Of a DNA stretch of 64,000 nucleotides, positions 1-10,737 are shown piece after piece. The notes under the pieces were generated by a model. The model saw nothing but the letters and a program-made list of their open reading frames with translations, was not told where the DNA came from and did no database searches. Numbering within the stretch: position 1 is the stretch's first letter; every line of letters starts with the position of its first letter. This DNA is from Azolla caroliniana (Eukaryota > Polypodiophyta), in assembly GCA_043228905.1 (NCBI GenBank), contig JBHGNT010000015.1, forward strand, positions 10,602,001-10,666,000. Reading direction: 5' to 3'. A program made the position numbers and the translations under genes.

Positions 1-665
1 TGACGAAGGTGAGTAGAGAGATCCATCTGGATCTTGCATAGCCTCTCCAAATGATCCTCGGCACGAGGGTTGGTAGGTAGCTCCGGAGTGTCGATCACCG
101 ACCAGCGAGGATGGAAACCGGTATAAGCGAAAAATGGGGAGACCCGAGTCGAGGAGTGAATAACATTATTATACGCAAACTCCGTAAAGTGGAGAATCTC
201 GGCCCAATCGTCCTGTTGATAACTCAGGAAACACCGGAGATATTGCTCCAACGTTTGGTTTGTTCGTTCCGTCTGCCCGTCAGTCTGAGGATGGTAGCCG
301 GAGGAGAGGTTGCAGGAGACCTTGAGCATCTTGAAGAGATGCTGCCAAAATTTGGAGACAAATTGCGGGCCTCGGTCATTGATAATACTGTCTGGGAGGC
401 CATGATGCCGAAATACCTCACGCATAACAAGAGCGACGGTTTCCTCGCTAGTGATGGCTTTAGTACACGGCACAAAATGTGCCATCTTCGTGTATCGATC
501 GACGACAGTTAGGATAGCATCGAACCCCTTCGAGACCGGCAGATCTGTGATAAAATCAAGACAAATAGACTGCCACGGCTTACTTGGAATCGGTAAGGGT
601 TCCAACAAGCCATATGGATGGTGTCGTGGCATCTTTGCTCGGCAGCAAGCATCACAGGTCCGAAC
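1..665 (-). pseudogene. Gypsy integrase core, partial
   Basis: This continues the pol frame after a TAA stop at 666-668 and stays open to the window edge. The second half of the zinc-binding HHCC motif (VRTCDACC) follows the stop directly. The catalytic core then shows VVDRYTKMAHFVP, the second aspartate in IINDRGPQF (about 370-410) and the catalytic glutamate region GYHPQTDGQTERTNQ (about 240-300). Integrase would join the cDNA to chromosomal DNA. The C-terminal domain, and any chromodomain, would lie outside the window. The in-frame stop upstream makes this a pseudogene unless it is read through. Confidence 0.88.
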
Positions 666-2522
666 TTAGTCGTCGACAAAACGGCGCATGTGGGGCCACC
701 AAAAAGATCGTTGCACTAGCTCCAACGTCTTAGTACTACCGAAATGTCCCGCCGTATGGGTGTCGTGACAATGTTGGACGATTTGAAGGCGACAAGAGCA
801 ATCGGGGACATATACGCGCTTTTTGAAGAATAACAAACCATCATGATATTCGAATTGTCGGTAGTCAATACCTGGTTGTTGAGACCGAGAACAGGATGCC
901 CGAGAAGTATCAATGTGCGCCAGGATGTCTTGAGCAAAACTATCCGTCTTCAAGGTTGCACGTATGTCATCGGTAATCCGTGAATCCATCGAGGTGTGAA
1001 AAATCTGCGTTGTGTGCAATCGTGTTGGTCCCAAGATTACTTGCTTTTGATTATCAAATGTTGTGTCACCAGGACGAGGTGCAAGATATGAACGCCGTGA
1101 TAGTGCATCTGCTTTTCCTTGCTGCTTCCCTGATCGATATGTGATTTTGAAGTCGAAACGCGTGAGGAATTGCGCCCACCGAGCTTGCCGTCGATTTAGT
1201 ACGCGAGCGTTCTGAAAATAAGCAAGATTTTTATGATCGCTAAAGACAATGACCTGATGTGGAGAGCCCTCTAAGAAATGCCGCCATTGTACAAATGAAT
1301 CCACGATGGCTAATAACTCCTTGTCATGTATTTCGTAGTTGATTTCTGCGACATCGAATTTGCGTGAATGGAAAGCCACCGGATGCAACTCTTCTTTATC
1401 GCCTTGTTGAGAAAGGATGCTACCGAGGGCGAAATCTGATGCGTTGGCCTCCATGATGAATGGTTTGCTTGTATCCACATGAGCTAGAATCGGTGCTGAT
1501 GTAAAGGCTTTCTTAAGATGCTGAAAAGCCATATTTGCTTCTATGGACCAAAGAAATGCTTGGCCCTTCTTCGTAAGTTGTGTGAGAGGTAAAATAATCT
1601 TCGAGTAATCCTGTATAAACTTACGGTAGAAGTTAGCAAAACCTAGAAAACATTGTACATCTCGTACCGACCGTGGAATTTGCCACTCTAGTACAGTTTG
1701 GATTTTAGCTGGATCCATGGCGATGCTCTCTAAGGAGATGACGTAGCCTAGAAATTCCACTTGCTTGCAGTCAAAGCTACATTTTTCTAGCTTGGCATAA
1801 AGACCATTCTCGCGGAGTTGCTTTAGTACTAATAGTACATGAGAATCGTGCTCTTCCTGGGTCTTCGAATAAATCAATAGATCATCCAGATAAATGATCA
1901 AACAGATATCCAAGAGATCTCTGAATATATCATTTGCCATGTGTTGGAAGACTGCAGGTGCATTGGTTAGGCCAAACGGCATAACAGTATACTCGAAAGG
2001 ACCATACCGCGTGCGAAAAGCGGTCTTCCACTCATCTCCCGGTCGGATCCGCACGAGGTTATACGCTCCTCGTAGGTCGATTTTAGTAAAAAACTTGGCA
2101 CCATTAACTCGCTCTAAAAGACTTGATATAAGAGGAAGTGCATACCTATTCCGGATGGTGACTTTATTCAATCCGCCGTAATCAACGACAAGACGAAGTG
2201 ACCCATCTTTCTTCTTCACAAAGAAGATGGGTGCACCGGCCGGAGATTTCGAATGGCGAATGAACCCGCTTGCCAAGTTCTCCTCTATGTAGGCTCGAAG
2301 GACTTCTAACTCGGTGGGTGACAAGTTGTAAATTGGTCCCCATGGTGGCTTGGTTCCTGGTTGTAAATCGATGGGACAGTCATAGGGACGGTGATGAGGA
2401 AGGGTACCGGCTTTTACCTTGTCAAATACATCGGCATAAGGATGATATTTTGCTGGAAGTTGTACTGAGGAGTCCTTCTTAATAGTGCTGGAAGGATGTA
2501 CTGATATTGCAAATAGGAACAT
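666..2522 (-). pseudogene. Gypsy pol: reverse transcriptase, RNase H, integrase zinc finger
   Basis: This is an open stretch of 618 residues. The reverse transcriptase shows FFVKKKDGSLRLVVDYGGLN, KIDLRGAYN, MPFGLTNAPAVFQ and the catalytic box YLDD. RNase H follows, with HDKELLAI, FSDHKNL and KADALSRR. Its first catalytic aspartate appears lost: the usual DAS reads NAS in MEANASDFALG. The first half of the integrase HHCC finger (THTAGHFG) lies near the C-terminus, and the frame ends in TAA at 666-668 just before the second half. The first methionine is only the first ATG in the frame; the natural protein is a longer polyprotein that starts upstream. Confidence 0.93.
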
Positions 2523-3012
2523 GGCCTCCTTGGGTCCTTCTTCGCGTAGTTGATGGAGTGAAATGGTCGAAACTTGGTGAGTTAATTCTTGGGGTGGTCA
2601 ATGTCGGACTTCTCTTGTTCTCCAATCTATGGCTGGATTATGTAATTCAAACCAAGGTAATCCTAGGACAATGGGATGCTCTGGACTACTAATTATATTA
2701 AATGATATTACACACACAAAACTACCTAGGACAACTTGAATGGGTTCTGATTCTTCTACAATATTCCCGGAAGCAATGGGACGACCATCAATGACTACTA
2801 CAGATGCGGGACAAGGAAGTTTTCTTAAGGATATCTGAGAAGCTTGGGCAAAATTTCAATCCATGAAACAGGAATTAGCTCCGGAATCTAAAAGTGCTAG
2901 GACGGGTACTGGGGGAGTACTTTTAGTACTAACAATGACTTGGGCTAGGAACACATTGCTAACTTGCTTGGAAGGAATGGAACCACTAATGGGCTGTACA
3001 GATCTAGGGCTG
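2523..3012 (-). pseudogene. Gypsy aspartic protease and linker
   Basis: On the minus strand the frame reads LLDSGANSCFMD, the aspartic protease active-site region DSGA, at about 2856-2895, and is followed directly by a stop. Downstream, between the protease and the reverse transcriptase, a hydrophobic stretch typical of this family (HPIVLGLPW) can be read at about 2620-2680. The protease would process the Gag-Pol polyprotein. The upstream connection to Gag is broken by the solo LTR at 3018-3656. Confidence 0.75.
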
Positions 3013-3661
3013 CTGTCTGTGAAAGTGTTTTTAGAATTCAAGGTATTGAAGTCTACAAGAATATAAGGTATAGTGCGTTCACATCCGGAGGGCAAGATCA
3101 CGAGCTAAGGTCTTGAGGATAAGTCAAACAAAAAGCAAGTCACGTGGAGAAAAGTAAAAGAAGAAAAAAGCGGGCACCAAAATACAGTCTACAACGAACG
3201 CCCATAACTCTCTCTTTTGACACCCAAATATCACGTGTAAATATGGGTTAGAAAGCTTATGACGAGAGCTATCCGTAGCTTTTTAAAACTCTAAATTTGG
3301 AGCATGGACGAGGGAGATATGACGATTAGAAGATCGTTGTGTCATAGCTAAGAATAGGAGATGGAACAGCTCTAAAAAAAGCGTGGAAAAGAAAGCAAGC
3401 GAAACTTATCTACTAGAGGAGAACTTCATATAAAGCAAGAAGAGTGAGGTGGTGAGGGAGAGCCTTTTTCTTGTGGTGTTTTTCTTGCCTATTCATGTAG
3501 TGTGTTTTTCTAGTGATCAATTCATCTTTGTAGGCTTGAGTTTATGTATCTTCTTTCTCTTGTTTCTATGATCATCACTCCTTATTAATATATCTTTGTA
3601 GATTTGGGTTTCTATATCTTCCTTCTCTCTCTTTTCTATCATCATCTCTCTTTTCACTGTC
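3013..3661 (+). mobile_element. Solo LTR with 5-bp target duplication CTGTC
   Basis: The LTR itself spans 3018-3656 (639 bp), begins TGTGAAAG and ends TTTTCA. It is flanked by the perfect duplication CTGTC at 3013-3017 and 3657-3661. It belongs to the same family as the three LTRs at 28240-28869, 28890-29530 and 31658-32296. It separates the gypsy protease from its gag. A full element probably inserted here and then collapsed by LTR-LTR recombination. Confidence 0.93.
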
Positions 3662-3690
3662 CAACCAAACGGCTCCTATTTTGGCTGGAC

Positions 3691-4848
3691 TCAATCGTTT
3701 AACTCTTCATCTAATTGACTAAGGATTTCAAATTTATTTGAGATACTTGGGCTATTAGTACTATGAATACTATCAAACACTCTATTAGTACTATTAATAC
3801 CATCAGACACTCCTAAGGGAAGAATTGACTCGGGTTTAGTACAAGCTACAATTTGATTTACCTGTCTTCTTGGCCTATGGGGACAATTGATTGCGATATG
3901 CCCTGGTCCACCGCAATAAAGACATAATCGATTTGCACGTCGTCGTTGCTTTTCTTCTTCCGATAACGGGCCGCGTCGACGCATGGTATCGATCTCCATC
4001 GGTGTCGAAGTATTTGCTTGAGGTATGTCTCGTGCAAACGGTCTAGCCGCGACTGCAGCGTAAGTGGGCTCCGGCCTAGCGCGTGGTATCTGTAATTGAC
4101 GTTCCGAACGCCATTCGAAAAGGCAGTTGTCACATCGGACTGGTCGACTGATTGCCTCCGTAAGAGACTTTGGTTCTTCGGGGAAGGTTAGAAGTAGATC
4201 TTTGACATCATTTTGCAGGCCATAGCGAAACTACTCCATTAGTGCTTGATCATCCCAGGGTATGTCGGAAGCGAGTAGGCGGAAATCCGCCGCGTAGGCA
4301 GAGGCTGGACGATCGCCTTGACGCAATCCCCGGATCTTGTTGATTGCCGTCCTGATGCTGTCGGTGTCTCCAAAGCAGGCTTTGAACTCACTAATAAAAT
4401 CTTCAAAGTTATTAAGCAAGGGCGATTGTTTTTCTAGAAGTGGAGCGAACCATGCTAAGGTTGAGCCGCTAAGCAACGTGCCTATTAAGCCGACTCGGGA
4501 TGCATCAGTGGGGTATCGGGAAGGATGCATTTGGAAGACTAATCGTACCTGATTAAGGAATCCCCTGAATTGCGATCGCGTTCCATCAAATTTCACAGGA
4601 AGTCCAATCTTCGGCTCTTTATGAAATCCTTGGGGACTTGATCCTTATTGTTGCAATGCCGCTTCAAGTTGTTGCACCCGTAACGCTAACTCCCCATGTT
4701 GTTGCTGCGTTTGTTGCTTTTCTAGAGCGATTTGTTGCAGATCCCCTATTAGCCGTTGGTTTTCTTGTTCCAGGGCAACAAACTTTTCTTTTAGGCACTG
4801 TAACTCAGAGAAAACGGATTGATATTCTTGGGCGCTAACAATAGCCAT
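3691..4848 (-). pseudogene. Gypsy Gag, broken by stops
   Basis: Translation on minus starts MAIVSAQEYQSVF at 4848 and runs into a glutamine-rich coiled coil to about 4645, where there is a stop. The retrotransposon Gag core follows (MKFDGTRSQFRGFLNQVRL and FEDFISEFKACFGD, 4231-4596), and there is another stop at about 4231. After that come the nucleocapsid-like PMEIDTMRRRGPL and a single CCHC knuckle (CLYCGGPGHIAINC) at about 3890-3935. Gag would form the virus-like particle and bind the RNA. The C-terminus lies next to the inserted solo LTR. Confidence 0.85.
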
Positions 4849-4907
4849 AGTAGAGGGAAAAGGGTAGGAGGATGAGGGAGAACGACAAGTAGGCTGGAGG
4901 AAAGAGA

Positions 4908-4919
4908 AAATTGGTTCAA
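4908..4919 (-). other. Primer binding site, self-complementary type
   Basis: The 12 bases immediately inside the 5' LTR (after a 2-base gap at 4920-4921) read TTGAACCAATTT on the minus strand. They do not match the common plant primer tRNAs I know. They are exactly complementary to AAATTGGTTCAA in the LTR at 5118-5129 (minus strand), which lies about 33 bases after a TATA box and so is the expected 5' end of the RNA. Confidence 0.6.
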
Positions 4920-4921
4920 AT

Positions 4922-5271
4922 TGTCAGGAATAGTACTAAAGCAGAGATGGAATTAGTACTAAGAAGAGCAGTACTATTAGTACTAAGAGGACGTGACTGC
5001 GTAAGATTCCCGAGAGAGAGGAAGTGAGAAGAGGAGAGGGAGAGTTAGGATGATGACAACAGCTCTTATATTATATGAAAGATAAGTACAAATTGGCTAA
5101 GAGGCTTAAGATTGGTGTTGAACCAATTTGGTTCAAAACAATGCCTTGTGCCTCCTTTTATAGTGTTTTTAGGAATAATCCCGAAGCTTCTAGAATGTTC
5201 CAGAGAGATCTGGAATATACATCAATTTTCTATGATAAAACATAAATGAAAATAATATCTTACAAATTACA
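4922..5271 (-). repeat. 5' LTR of the first gypsy element
   Basis: This LTR is about 350 bp. On the minus strand it starts TGTAATTT and ends CCTGACA. A TATA box (TATAAAA, minus strand of 5156-5162) precedes a short palindromic stretch, TTGAACCAAATTGGTTCAA. The boundaries come from alignment with the related solo LTR at 14044-14422. The 3' partner lies outside the window. Confidence 0.8.
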
Positions 5272-5277
5272 ATTCAT

Positions 5278-5335
5278 AGTCTAATGGTAAGAGCTCGACC
5301 CATGTAGTATAAGGTCATGGGTTCGAGTCTTGCCA
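5278..5335 (+). other. tRNA-like A-box/B-box pair
   Basis: TAGTCTAATGGTAAGAGC resembles a tRNA D-arm or Pol III A box, and GGTTCGAGTCT about 30 bases later matches a B box. The stretch does not fold into a full tRNA that I can see. It lies directly before the LINE ORF1. It could be a tRNA-derived SINE head, a degraded tRNA or a fortuitous LINE leader. Confidence 0.45.
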
Positions 5336-6463
5336 TATCATGACAATGGATGTGGTAGTGATGATGGTTATGAAAATTACAAGAGGCAAAAGTGTATTGA
5401 TTCTACAAAAAATGAGAGAACATCATATGCTGATATTATTGGTGGGAAAGATGTTATTGGAGATGATTATGATATTGACAATCGTTGTGATTTTGTTAAG
5501 GCTTTGCTTTCCAATTTTATGGAAAAAAATGAGAAAGATGCTAAAGATTGTGTGGAGGAAGATGTTGTCGAGGTGGTGATGGAGACCAACTCTATGTTAG
5601 CAACTTTTGCCAGGTTCTATGATCATGGTGTTATTTTGTATTTCACTAGCAAACTTCCTTTGGTATCATGGATTAAGCATTGGTTGAATTCATTCATAAT
5701 GCCTAATTGTGTTGAGGATGTGTATGTGGGTCTAAGAGGTTTCTATGATGTAGTTTTTCGATCGTTAGAACACCGTACGACTTTGATGGCAAAGGTACCA
5801 ATATTTTTTTATAGAAGATTAGTGCATGTGATGGAATGGGTTCCGGTGGTGGATTATAAAGATTTATTAAAACAACAATGTCCAATTTGGGTGACCGTTG
5901 ATTGTAGTAACTTATTCTTTTGGGATTTACTATCGGGATTGATGTCCCAAATTGGTAAAGTTTTGGTTGCACCTCATGTTAATTCGTTGAACAAATGTAG
6001 ATTTTGCACGTTATGGGATACAAGCTGTAAACTTCCAGGATGGTCGAGTATCGATACATCTCGATTTGGTCGATTTCGTTTTAAGCTTCAATGGGAAACT
6101 TTTGCAGGACATTGTTTTAAATGTGGTAAATTGGGGCATTTTATGGCTGAATGCCAATATCATGGTGAACTATCCCTAGAAAATAATGTCAAAGGGAAAA
6201 ATAAGGAAGATGTTGAGAAGGATATTGTCTCAATGGTTGATATGGTCATGGATGAGGGAACATCTCATGGGTTAGAGCGAGATCCTAAAGTTCATGGTCA
6301 TGTTAGAGGTGTTGGGGAGGAGAATGGAGTATGTAATAATGATGGCCCAAATGTTGAAGATGGAGAGTGGCATCAAGTGGACCATAAGATAAAAGGGAAG
6401 GGTGTTGTTATACAAAGGGAAACAAAAATACTTATGGTACGACATTACCAAAAGATAATTTGA
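5330..6463 (+). pseudogene. LINE ORF1 protein with zinc knuckle
   Basis: This is an open frame of about 377 codons with no ATG near its start: the frame opens after a stop at 5282, and the first in-frame ATG is well inside. The N-terminal third is acidic. The middle resembles the DUF4283 domain found in plant L1 ORF1 proteins (DTSCKLPGW, TSRFGRFRFKLQWE). A CCHC knuckle (CFKCGKLGHFMAEC) lies at about 6112-6153. ORF1 proteins bind the element RNA. The C-terminal part is charged and without recognised domains. The missing start codon suggests decay. Confidence 0.8.
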
Positions 6464-6731
6464 GATTGAAGGAGGGGTTTAAGAAAAATCCTTGGCAGAA
6501 ACAAGTGCGAAATCAGAGATTGTCCAACCAATTACAATTCGATTCTTCAGGAAGAGTGGTACGACCTCAATTAAATCAATGACTTCGTTCTCGTGGAGCT
6601 AGAAAACAAAACCCTAATATTGGTGGAGGGGATGTAGTACACACAAATCCTTATGCAGCTCTTAAACAAGTAGTTAGTACATTCATGAATATACTTGCTC
6701 ATAAAGAGCAAGTTCTTACCAAAGGTGTTAA

Positions 6732-7304
6732 ATGAAAGTGGTATCATGGAATGTGAGAGGGGCATCTTCTCCTCATAAGAAATATATATTATGGAAAACT
6801 TTATTTGATCAAGAATGGGATGTTTTATGTGCACTTGAACATAAGTGTCATGATTTTGCAGGATCTGTGTTACATTTGCATGGATATTCCGCATATTATG
6901 CAGGATAATTATCACATCATTACTCAGGGGTTGTCATGATTATTCATGATTCGTTTTGTCCACATATAGTCTATAATGATCCATATGGACGTTTTTTGGT
7001 GATGGAAGTCAAGTATTTTGAGGATTTGATATGGTTGGTAGGAATCTATGCACCCAATAATGCTAATCAACGCATTGAGTTATGGTCTTCAATGTATCCA
7101 CGGTTATTAGTGGGACGTGTTGGTTTATTAATGGGTGATTTTAATATGTGTGTTGATGCTTCACAATCTACTTCACGATTCTCATTCATGGATTCTCCCG
7201 AGCAAGTAGTTTGGGACAAATTGGCATCAGAGGTTTTGAAGTTGGATGTATGGAAATGGTTGCATCAAGATGAGGTTGGGTTTACATTTTAGTCTATGCA
7301 ATAC
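6732..7304 (+). pseudogene. LINE ORF2, endonuclease part
   Basis: The ATG at 6732 starts MKVVSWNVRGASS, the classic beginning of a plant L1 ORF2 with the catalytic asparagine. Further motifs are the metal-binding glutamate in LCALEHKCHD, GIYAPNN and MGDFNMC. A TAA stop occurs at about 6906, and a second stop follows FTF near 7292. The endonuclease nicks target DNA for target-primed reverse transcription. The copia element interrupts it at 7305. The end of the endonuclease (SDHFPI) is at about 12353-12370. Confidence 0.87.
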
Positions 7305-7851
7305 TGAAAAGAAATGCGCAGAATACCGTTCGGCCACAACCGAGTAGTAAATCACTTGTTTAAGAATCAAACATAGAAATGGGAAGTGGAGAGTACACAA
7401 GAAAATAACACAAGATGTTTACGTGGAAAACCCGAATAGGGAAAAACCACGGGAGTCCACAGACTCCGAACTATCACGATGAAGAGAAAGGGGTACAATC
7501 AGAGACTCAGAGGCAACGACCTCGAGCTCTGTTTCTTCGCCAATGGCGGTTACAACAGAGTATCGCTATGTATCTCTCTCTCTCTCTCTCTCTATACAAC
7601 AGTTACAACAATATGACAACAACACAATCGCACACACAAAGTGATTGCCCTAAGTCATATTTATAGTTATACGAACTTAGGGCTATTTACAAATATAGCC
7701 TCAATGGGCTTATTCAAGACATATTTACAAATCTGTCTTCTCTTCCGGTTCTCCCAAGACTCCTTCAGTTTTCGGATCTCTTCTGGTTCTCTTCGGGTCC
7801 TCTTTCTTTATTCATCACTGGATCCCATCCGAAGAGACCAATTTCCCAACA
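7305..7851 (-). repeat. 3' LTR of the copia element
   Basis: This LTR of about 547 bp starts TGTTGGGAAA and ends TTTTCA on the minus strand. It pairs with 11705-12250. It contains a (TC)n run at about 7573-7593. Parts of it (the GGGAAAAACCAC and GGCGGTTACAACAGAG stretches) also occur in the solo LTRs at 27031-27781 and 51460-52071, so these are related copia lineages. Confidence 0.92.
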
Positions 7852-7866
7852 ATCTCCCCCTTCACT
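7852..7866 (-). other. Polypurine tract of the copia element
   Basis: On the minus strand the purine run GAAGGGGGAGAT directly precedes the 3' LTR start TGTTGGG. It is the expected primer for plus-strand DNA synthesis. Confidence 0.8.
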
Positions 7867-8887
7867 CCGGTATGGGATGTCTTGTAAGTCCAATCCGTTT
7901 CCGACATGCGTCTAGCTTGTCGGTTGTCAGCCCCTTGGTTAGCATATCCGACCCGTTCTCCTCCGTGTGGATCTTCGTTAGTACGAACTCTCGATCTTCA
8001 ACTCGCTCCCGGATCCAATGGTATTTGCGTTGGATGTGCTTCGTTCTGGAATGGTATGTCGCGTTCTTTGCAAGGTGGATGGCACTTTGACGGTCGCAGT
8101 AGAGCCAATATTCCTCTTGTCGGATCCCTAGGTCTCCGATGAAGTCCTTCATCCATAATATTTCCTTGCCAGCTTCCACGGTTGCCATGTACTCCGCCTC
8201 CGTGGTTGACAATGCAACCGTCTTCTGCAACCTCGACTACCACGAAACGACTCCCCCTGCATAGGTCATGACATATCCGGAAGTTGACCGGCTAGTGTCC
8301 ACATCCGCCGACATATCCGAATCGGTAAATCCTTCCACGAGGGGTTTACCGGAGCCGAATCGGAGGCACATACTCGAAGTGCCCTTCAAGTACCAGAGTA
8401 TCCATTTTACCGCATTCCAGTGCTCTTTTCCGGGGTTGGTCATGAACCGACTCACCACTCCGATTGCGTATCCAATATCCGGTTGAGTACACACCATTTC
8501 GTACATCAAGCTCTCGACCGCATAGGCATATGGAATTTTCGTCATATCCGCCTTCTTTGCTTTTGTCTTCGGTCTTTGCTTACCGGATAATCTGCAGTTT
8601 GTCGGGAGTGTCGATCCGATCGGTTTTGCTTCTAACATGTTAAACCGTTGAAGCACCTTTGTCACATACTTTTCCTGTGACAACCACAATTGCTTCTTCG
8701 ACCGGTCCCGAATGATGTGCATCCCCAGTATCTGTCTTGCCGGACCCAAGTCTTTCATTGAGAAGGTCCAGTTAAGGGCCTTCTTCAACATCCATATCTT
8801 GACTTGGTCTTGTCTGACAATCAACATGTCGTCCACGTACAGAAGCAATATCAGGAAATCTCCTTCATCAAATTTCTTCACAAACAC
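7862..8887 (-). pseudogene. Copia RT C-terminus and RNase H
   Basis: There are two abutting open stretches. At 8237-8887 the reverse transcriptase C-terminus reads LLLYVDDMLIV (the YVDD catalytic box) and MKDLGPARQILGM, then runs into RNase H (DADMSADVD-like region, STSGYV). At 7862-8230 the RNase H end reads VALSTTEAEYMA, YCDRQSAIHLAKN and HSRTKHI. A break lies at about 8231-8236. The family function is cDNA synthesis and removal of template RNA. The protein ends just before the polypurine tract, as is usual for copia. Confidence 0.9.
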
Positions 8888-8956
8888 GCAGTGATCAGCC
8901 TACGTCTTGTGGTACCCTTGATCAGTCATGAAGGAGTCAAACTTCCGGTACCATTG

Positions 8957-9550
8957 TCAGGGAGCTTGCTTCAGTCCGTATAAGCTCTTCTTCAGCCAGC
9001 ACACCAGGTGCTCCTTCCCTTTCTTCTCAAATCCTTCTGGTTGATGCATGTAGATCTCTTCTTCGAGGTCTCCTTGTAGGAATTCCGTCTTGACATCCAG
9101 TTGCTCTACCTCGAGGTCCATGCTTGCCGCTATGCCCAAGACCGTCCGGATGGATGTCATCTTTACTACCGGGGCAAAGATCTCATCGAAGTCCACTCCT
9201 TCCTTTTGGTGGAAGCCCTTCACCACGATTCGGGCCTTATACCTTGGTGGATTTCCGGTGTCTCCCAGTTTCAGCTTGTACACCCACTTGTTCCGGAGTG
9301 CCCTCTTTCCTTTCAGCAACTCCACTAATTCATATGTGTGGGTCTCATGTAAGGAATCCATCTCATCTTGCATGGCACTCAACCACTTACGATTGTGGGT
9401 GTCTCCCCTTGCTTCTTCAAAGCTTTTCGGCTCCCTCTCATCGGTTAGCAACACATGCTCTGCATTTGGAAATCTTCGAGGGGCTCTTCTCTCCCAGAGA
9501 GGATATCTCCGTCCTTGGTTTTTGACTACCGGTTCCTCTTTTTGTTCCAA
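8957..9550 (-). pseudogene. Copia RT N-terminal half
   Basis: The motifs are WLSAMQDEMDSLHETHT, NKWVYKLKLG, RYKARIVVKGFHQKEGVDF, ETFAPV-like EIFAPVVKM, QLDVKTEFLQGDLEEEIYM and KKSLYGLKQAP. The last is followed by a stop where the usual text would be PRQW. A gap with stops at 8888-8956 separates it from the YVDD half. All of this belongs to the single broken pol of the element at 7305-12250. Confidence 0.9.
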
Positions 9551-9579
9551 ATCCGAATCTGATTCGGGATCTTGTCCTT

Positions 9580-9960
9580 TCAGGTGTCTTCTTCTTCGGT
9601 CGGTTCGGTTTCCTGTCCGTATCGGGCCGGTTCGTCGAGTGTCATCCGGTTATTGGCTAACATCCGGTTTTCAATCGGGTATATCCTTTTGTCCTCAGGC
9701 CGGTTCTCAATGGATGATCTGGAGTTCATTACCTTCTTCTCTGACTCCCAGTCGGCAATGGTCATGTCTTCCATGAAGAATATGTCCAGACTCCGGAACA
9801 CCTTTCTGTCGATCAGATCCCACACCCGGTAACCAAACTTATCATCGCCGTATCCAAGGAATATGGATGGCCGGGACTTCGGATCCAACTTTGCTCTCTT
9901 GTCCTTCGCCACATGCACGTATGTGAGACACCCGAACACCTTCAGATGCCAGTAAGACAC
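9580..9960 (-). pseudogene. Copia integrase C-terminal region and linker
   Basis: LKVFGCLTYVHVAKDKR and SRPSIFLGYGDDKFGYRVWD are the conserved copia segment after the integrase core (FGC...FLGY). A long charged linker leads on to the reverse transcriptase. The frame ends in a stop at about 9580, so a frameshift separates it from 8957-9550. Confidence 0.87.
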
Positions 9961-9972
9961 ATCCTTACCGGT

Positions 9973-10737
9973 TCATACTTTCTGCGGTGAGTCTCTGCCC
10001 AAGGGTACTAAGGGTGATCTGTTTATCACATAGGTCGTCATTGTCATCACCTCAACCCAAAACGTCTTGGGTAACTTGGCATGTGCGAGCATGGTCCGAA
10101 CTCTCTCCATTATGGTCCGGTTCATCCTTTCGGCCAACCCGTTTAGTTCCGGCGTCTTCAGCACAGTGAATTCGAGTTGGATTCCCTTCGACCGGCAGTA
10201 CTCCTCGAACTGCCCTCGGTATTCTCCTCCGTTATTTGCTTGAACCGCTTTTAGCTTCCGGTTGGTTTCTCTTTCCATTCTCGCATGGAGCTCCTTGAAG
10301 ATGGATAACACTTGATCCTTTGTCGTCAACGGTGAGACCCACAGCTTCCAGATGTGGTCATCTATAAACGTCACGAAGTACTGCGATCTAGCATGTGACT
10401 TCGTGTCTACTTGACACACATCGGTATGCACCAGCTCCAGTGGTGCATTCCGTCTCATCGGTGGTCTTGACCGGAAGGAGGTTCGGTTTTGCTTGCCATC
10501 CAGGCAGTCGATGCACTTCTCAAGTTGCACGTCCTTCACTAGAATGAGGTTGTCTTCGGCAAGCCTCTTCATCCCCTTCTCACTCATGTGACAGAGTCTT
10601 TTGTGCCATAGCTCACCGACAGTGTTAGATGCTACGTTCACTTCATCCCGGCATATCCGGGCATGCATTAAGTACAGTGTGTTGACCTTCCGGGCTCGAG
10701 CCATTATTCCAGATGCTACCTGTGTAGTCTTCATCAT
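9973..10737 (-). pseudogene. Copia integrase, GAG_pre-integrase and core
   Basis: LWHKRLCHMSEKGMKRL is the pre-integrase histidine motif, and CIDCLDGKQNRTSF supplies the cysteines of the HHCC finger. The core has HTDVCQVDTKS (first aspartate), FVTFIDDHI, QANNGGEYRGQFEEYC (the catalytic aspartate of the usual DNGGEY appears changed to N) and TPELNGLAERMNRTI (glutamate). The changed residue suggests a dead enzyme in addition to the frame breaks. Confidence 0.9.

Larger units (their letters stand above)
1..5271 (-). mobile_element. Ty3/gypsy LTR retrotransposon, cut by left window edge
   Basis: Read on the minus strand, the order is 5' LTR (4922-5271), primer binding site (4908-4919), Gag with a CCHC knuckle, protease, reverse transcriptase, RNase H and integrase, which is the gypsy order. 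The 3' LTR lies beyond position 1. The Gag knuckle context (LCLYCGGPGHIAINC) and the pol style resemble the Tcn1/sushi-like branch of chromoviruses. That assignment comes from memory of the families and is tentative. The element is dead: there are stops in gag and after the protease, a stop between RNase H and integrase, and a solo LTR of another family inserted at 3018-3656. Confidence 0.9.
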
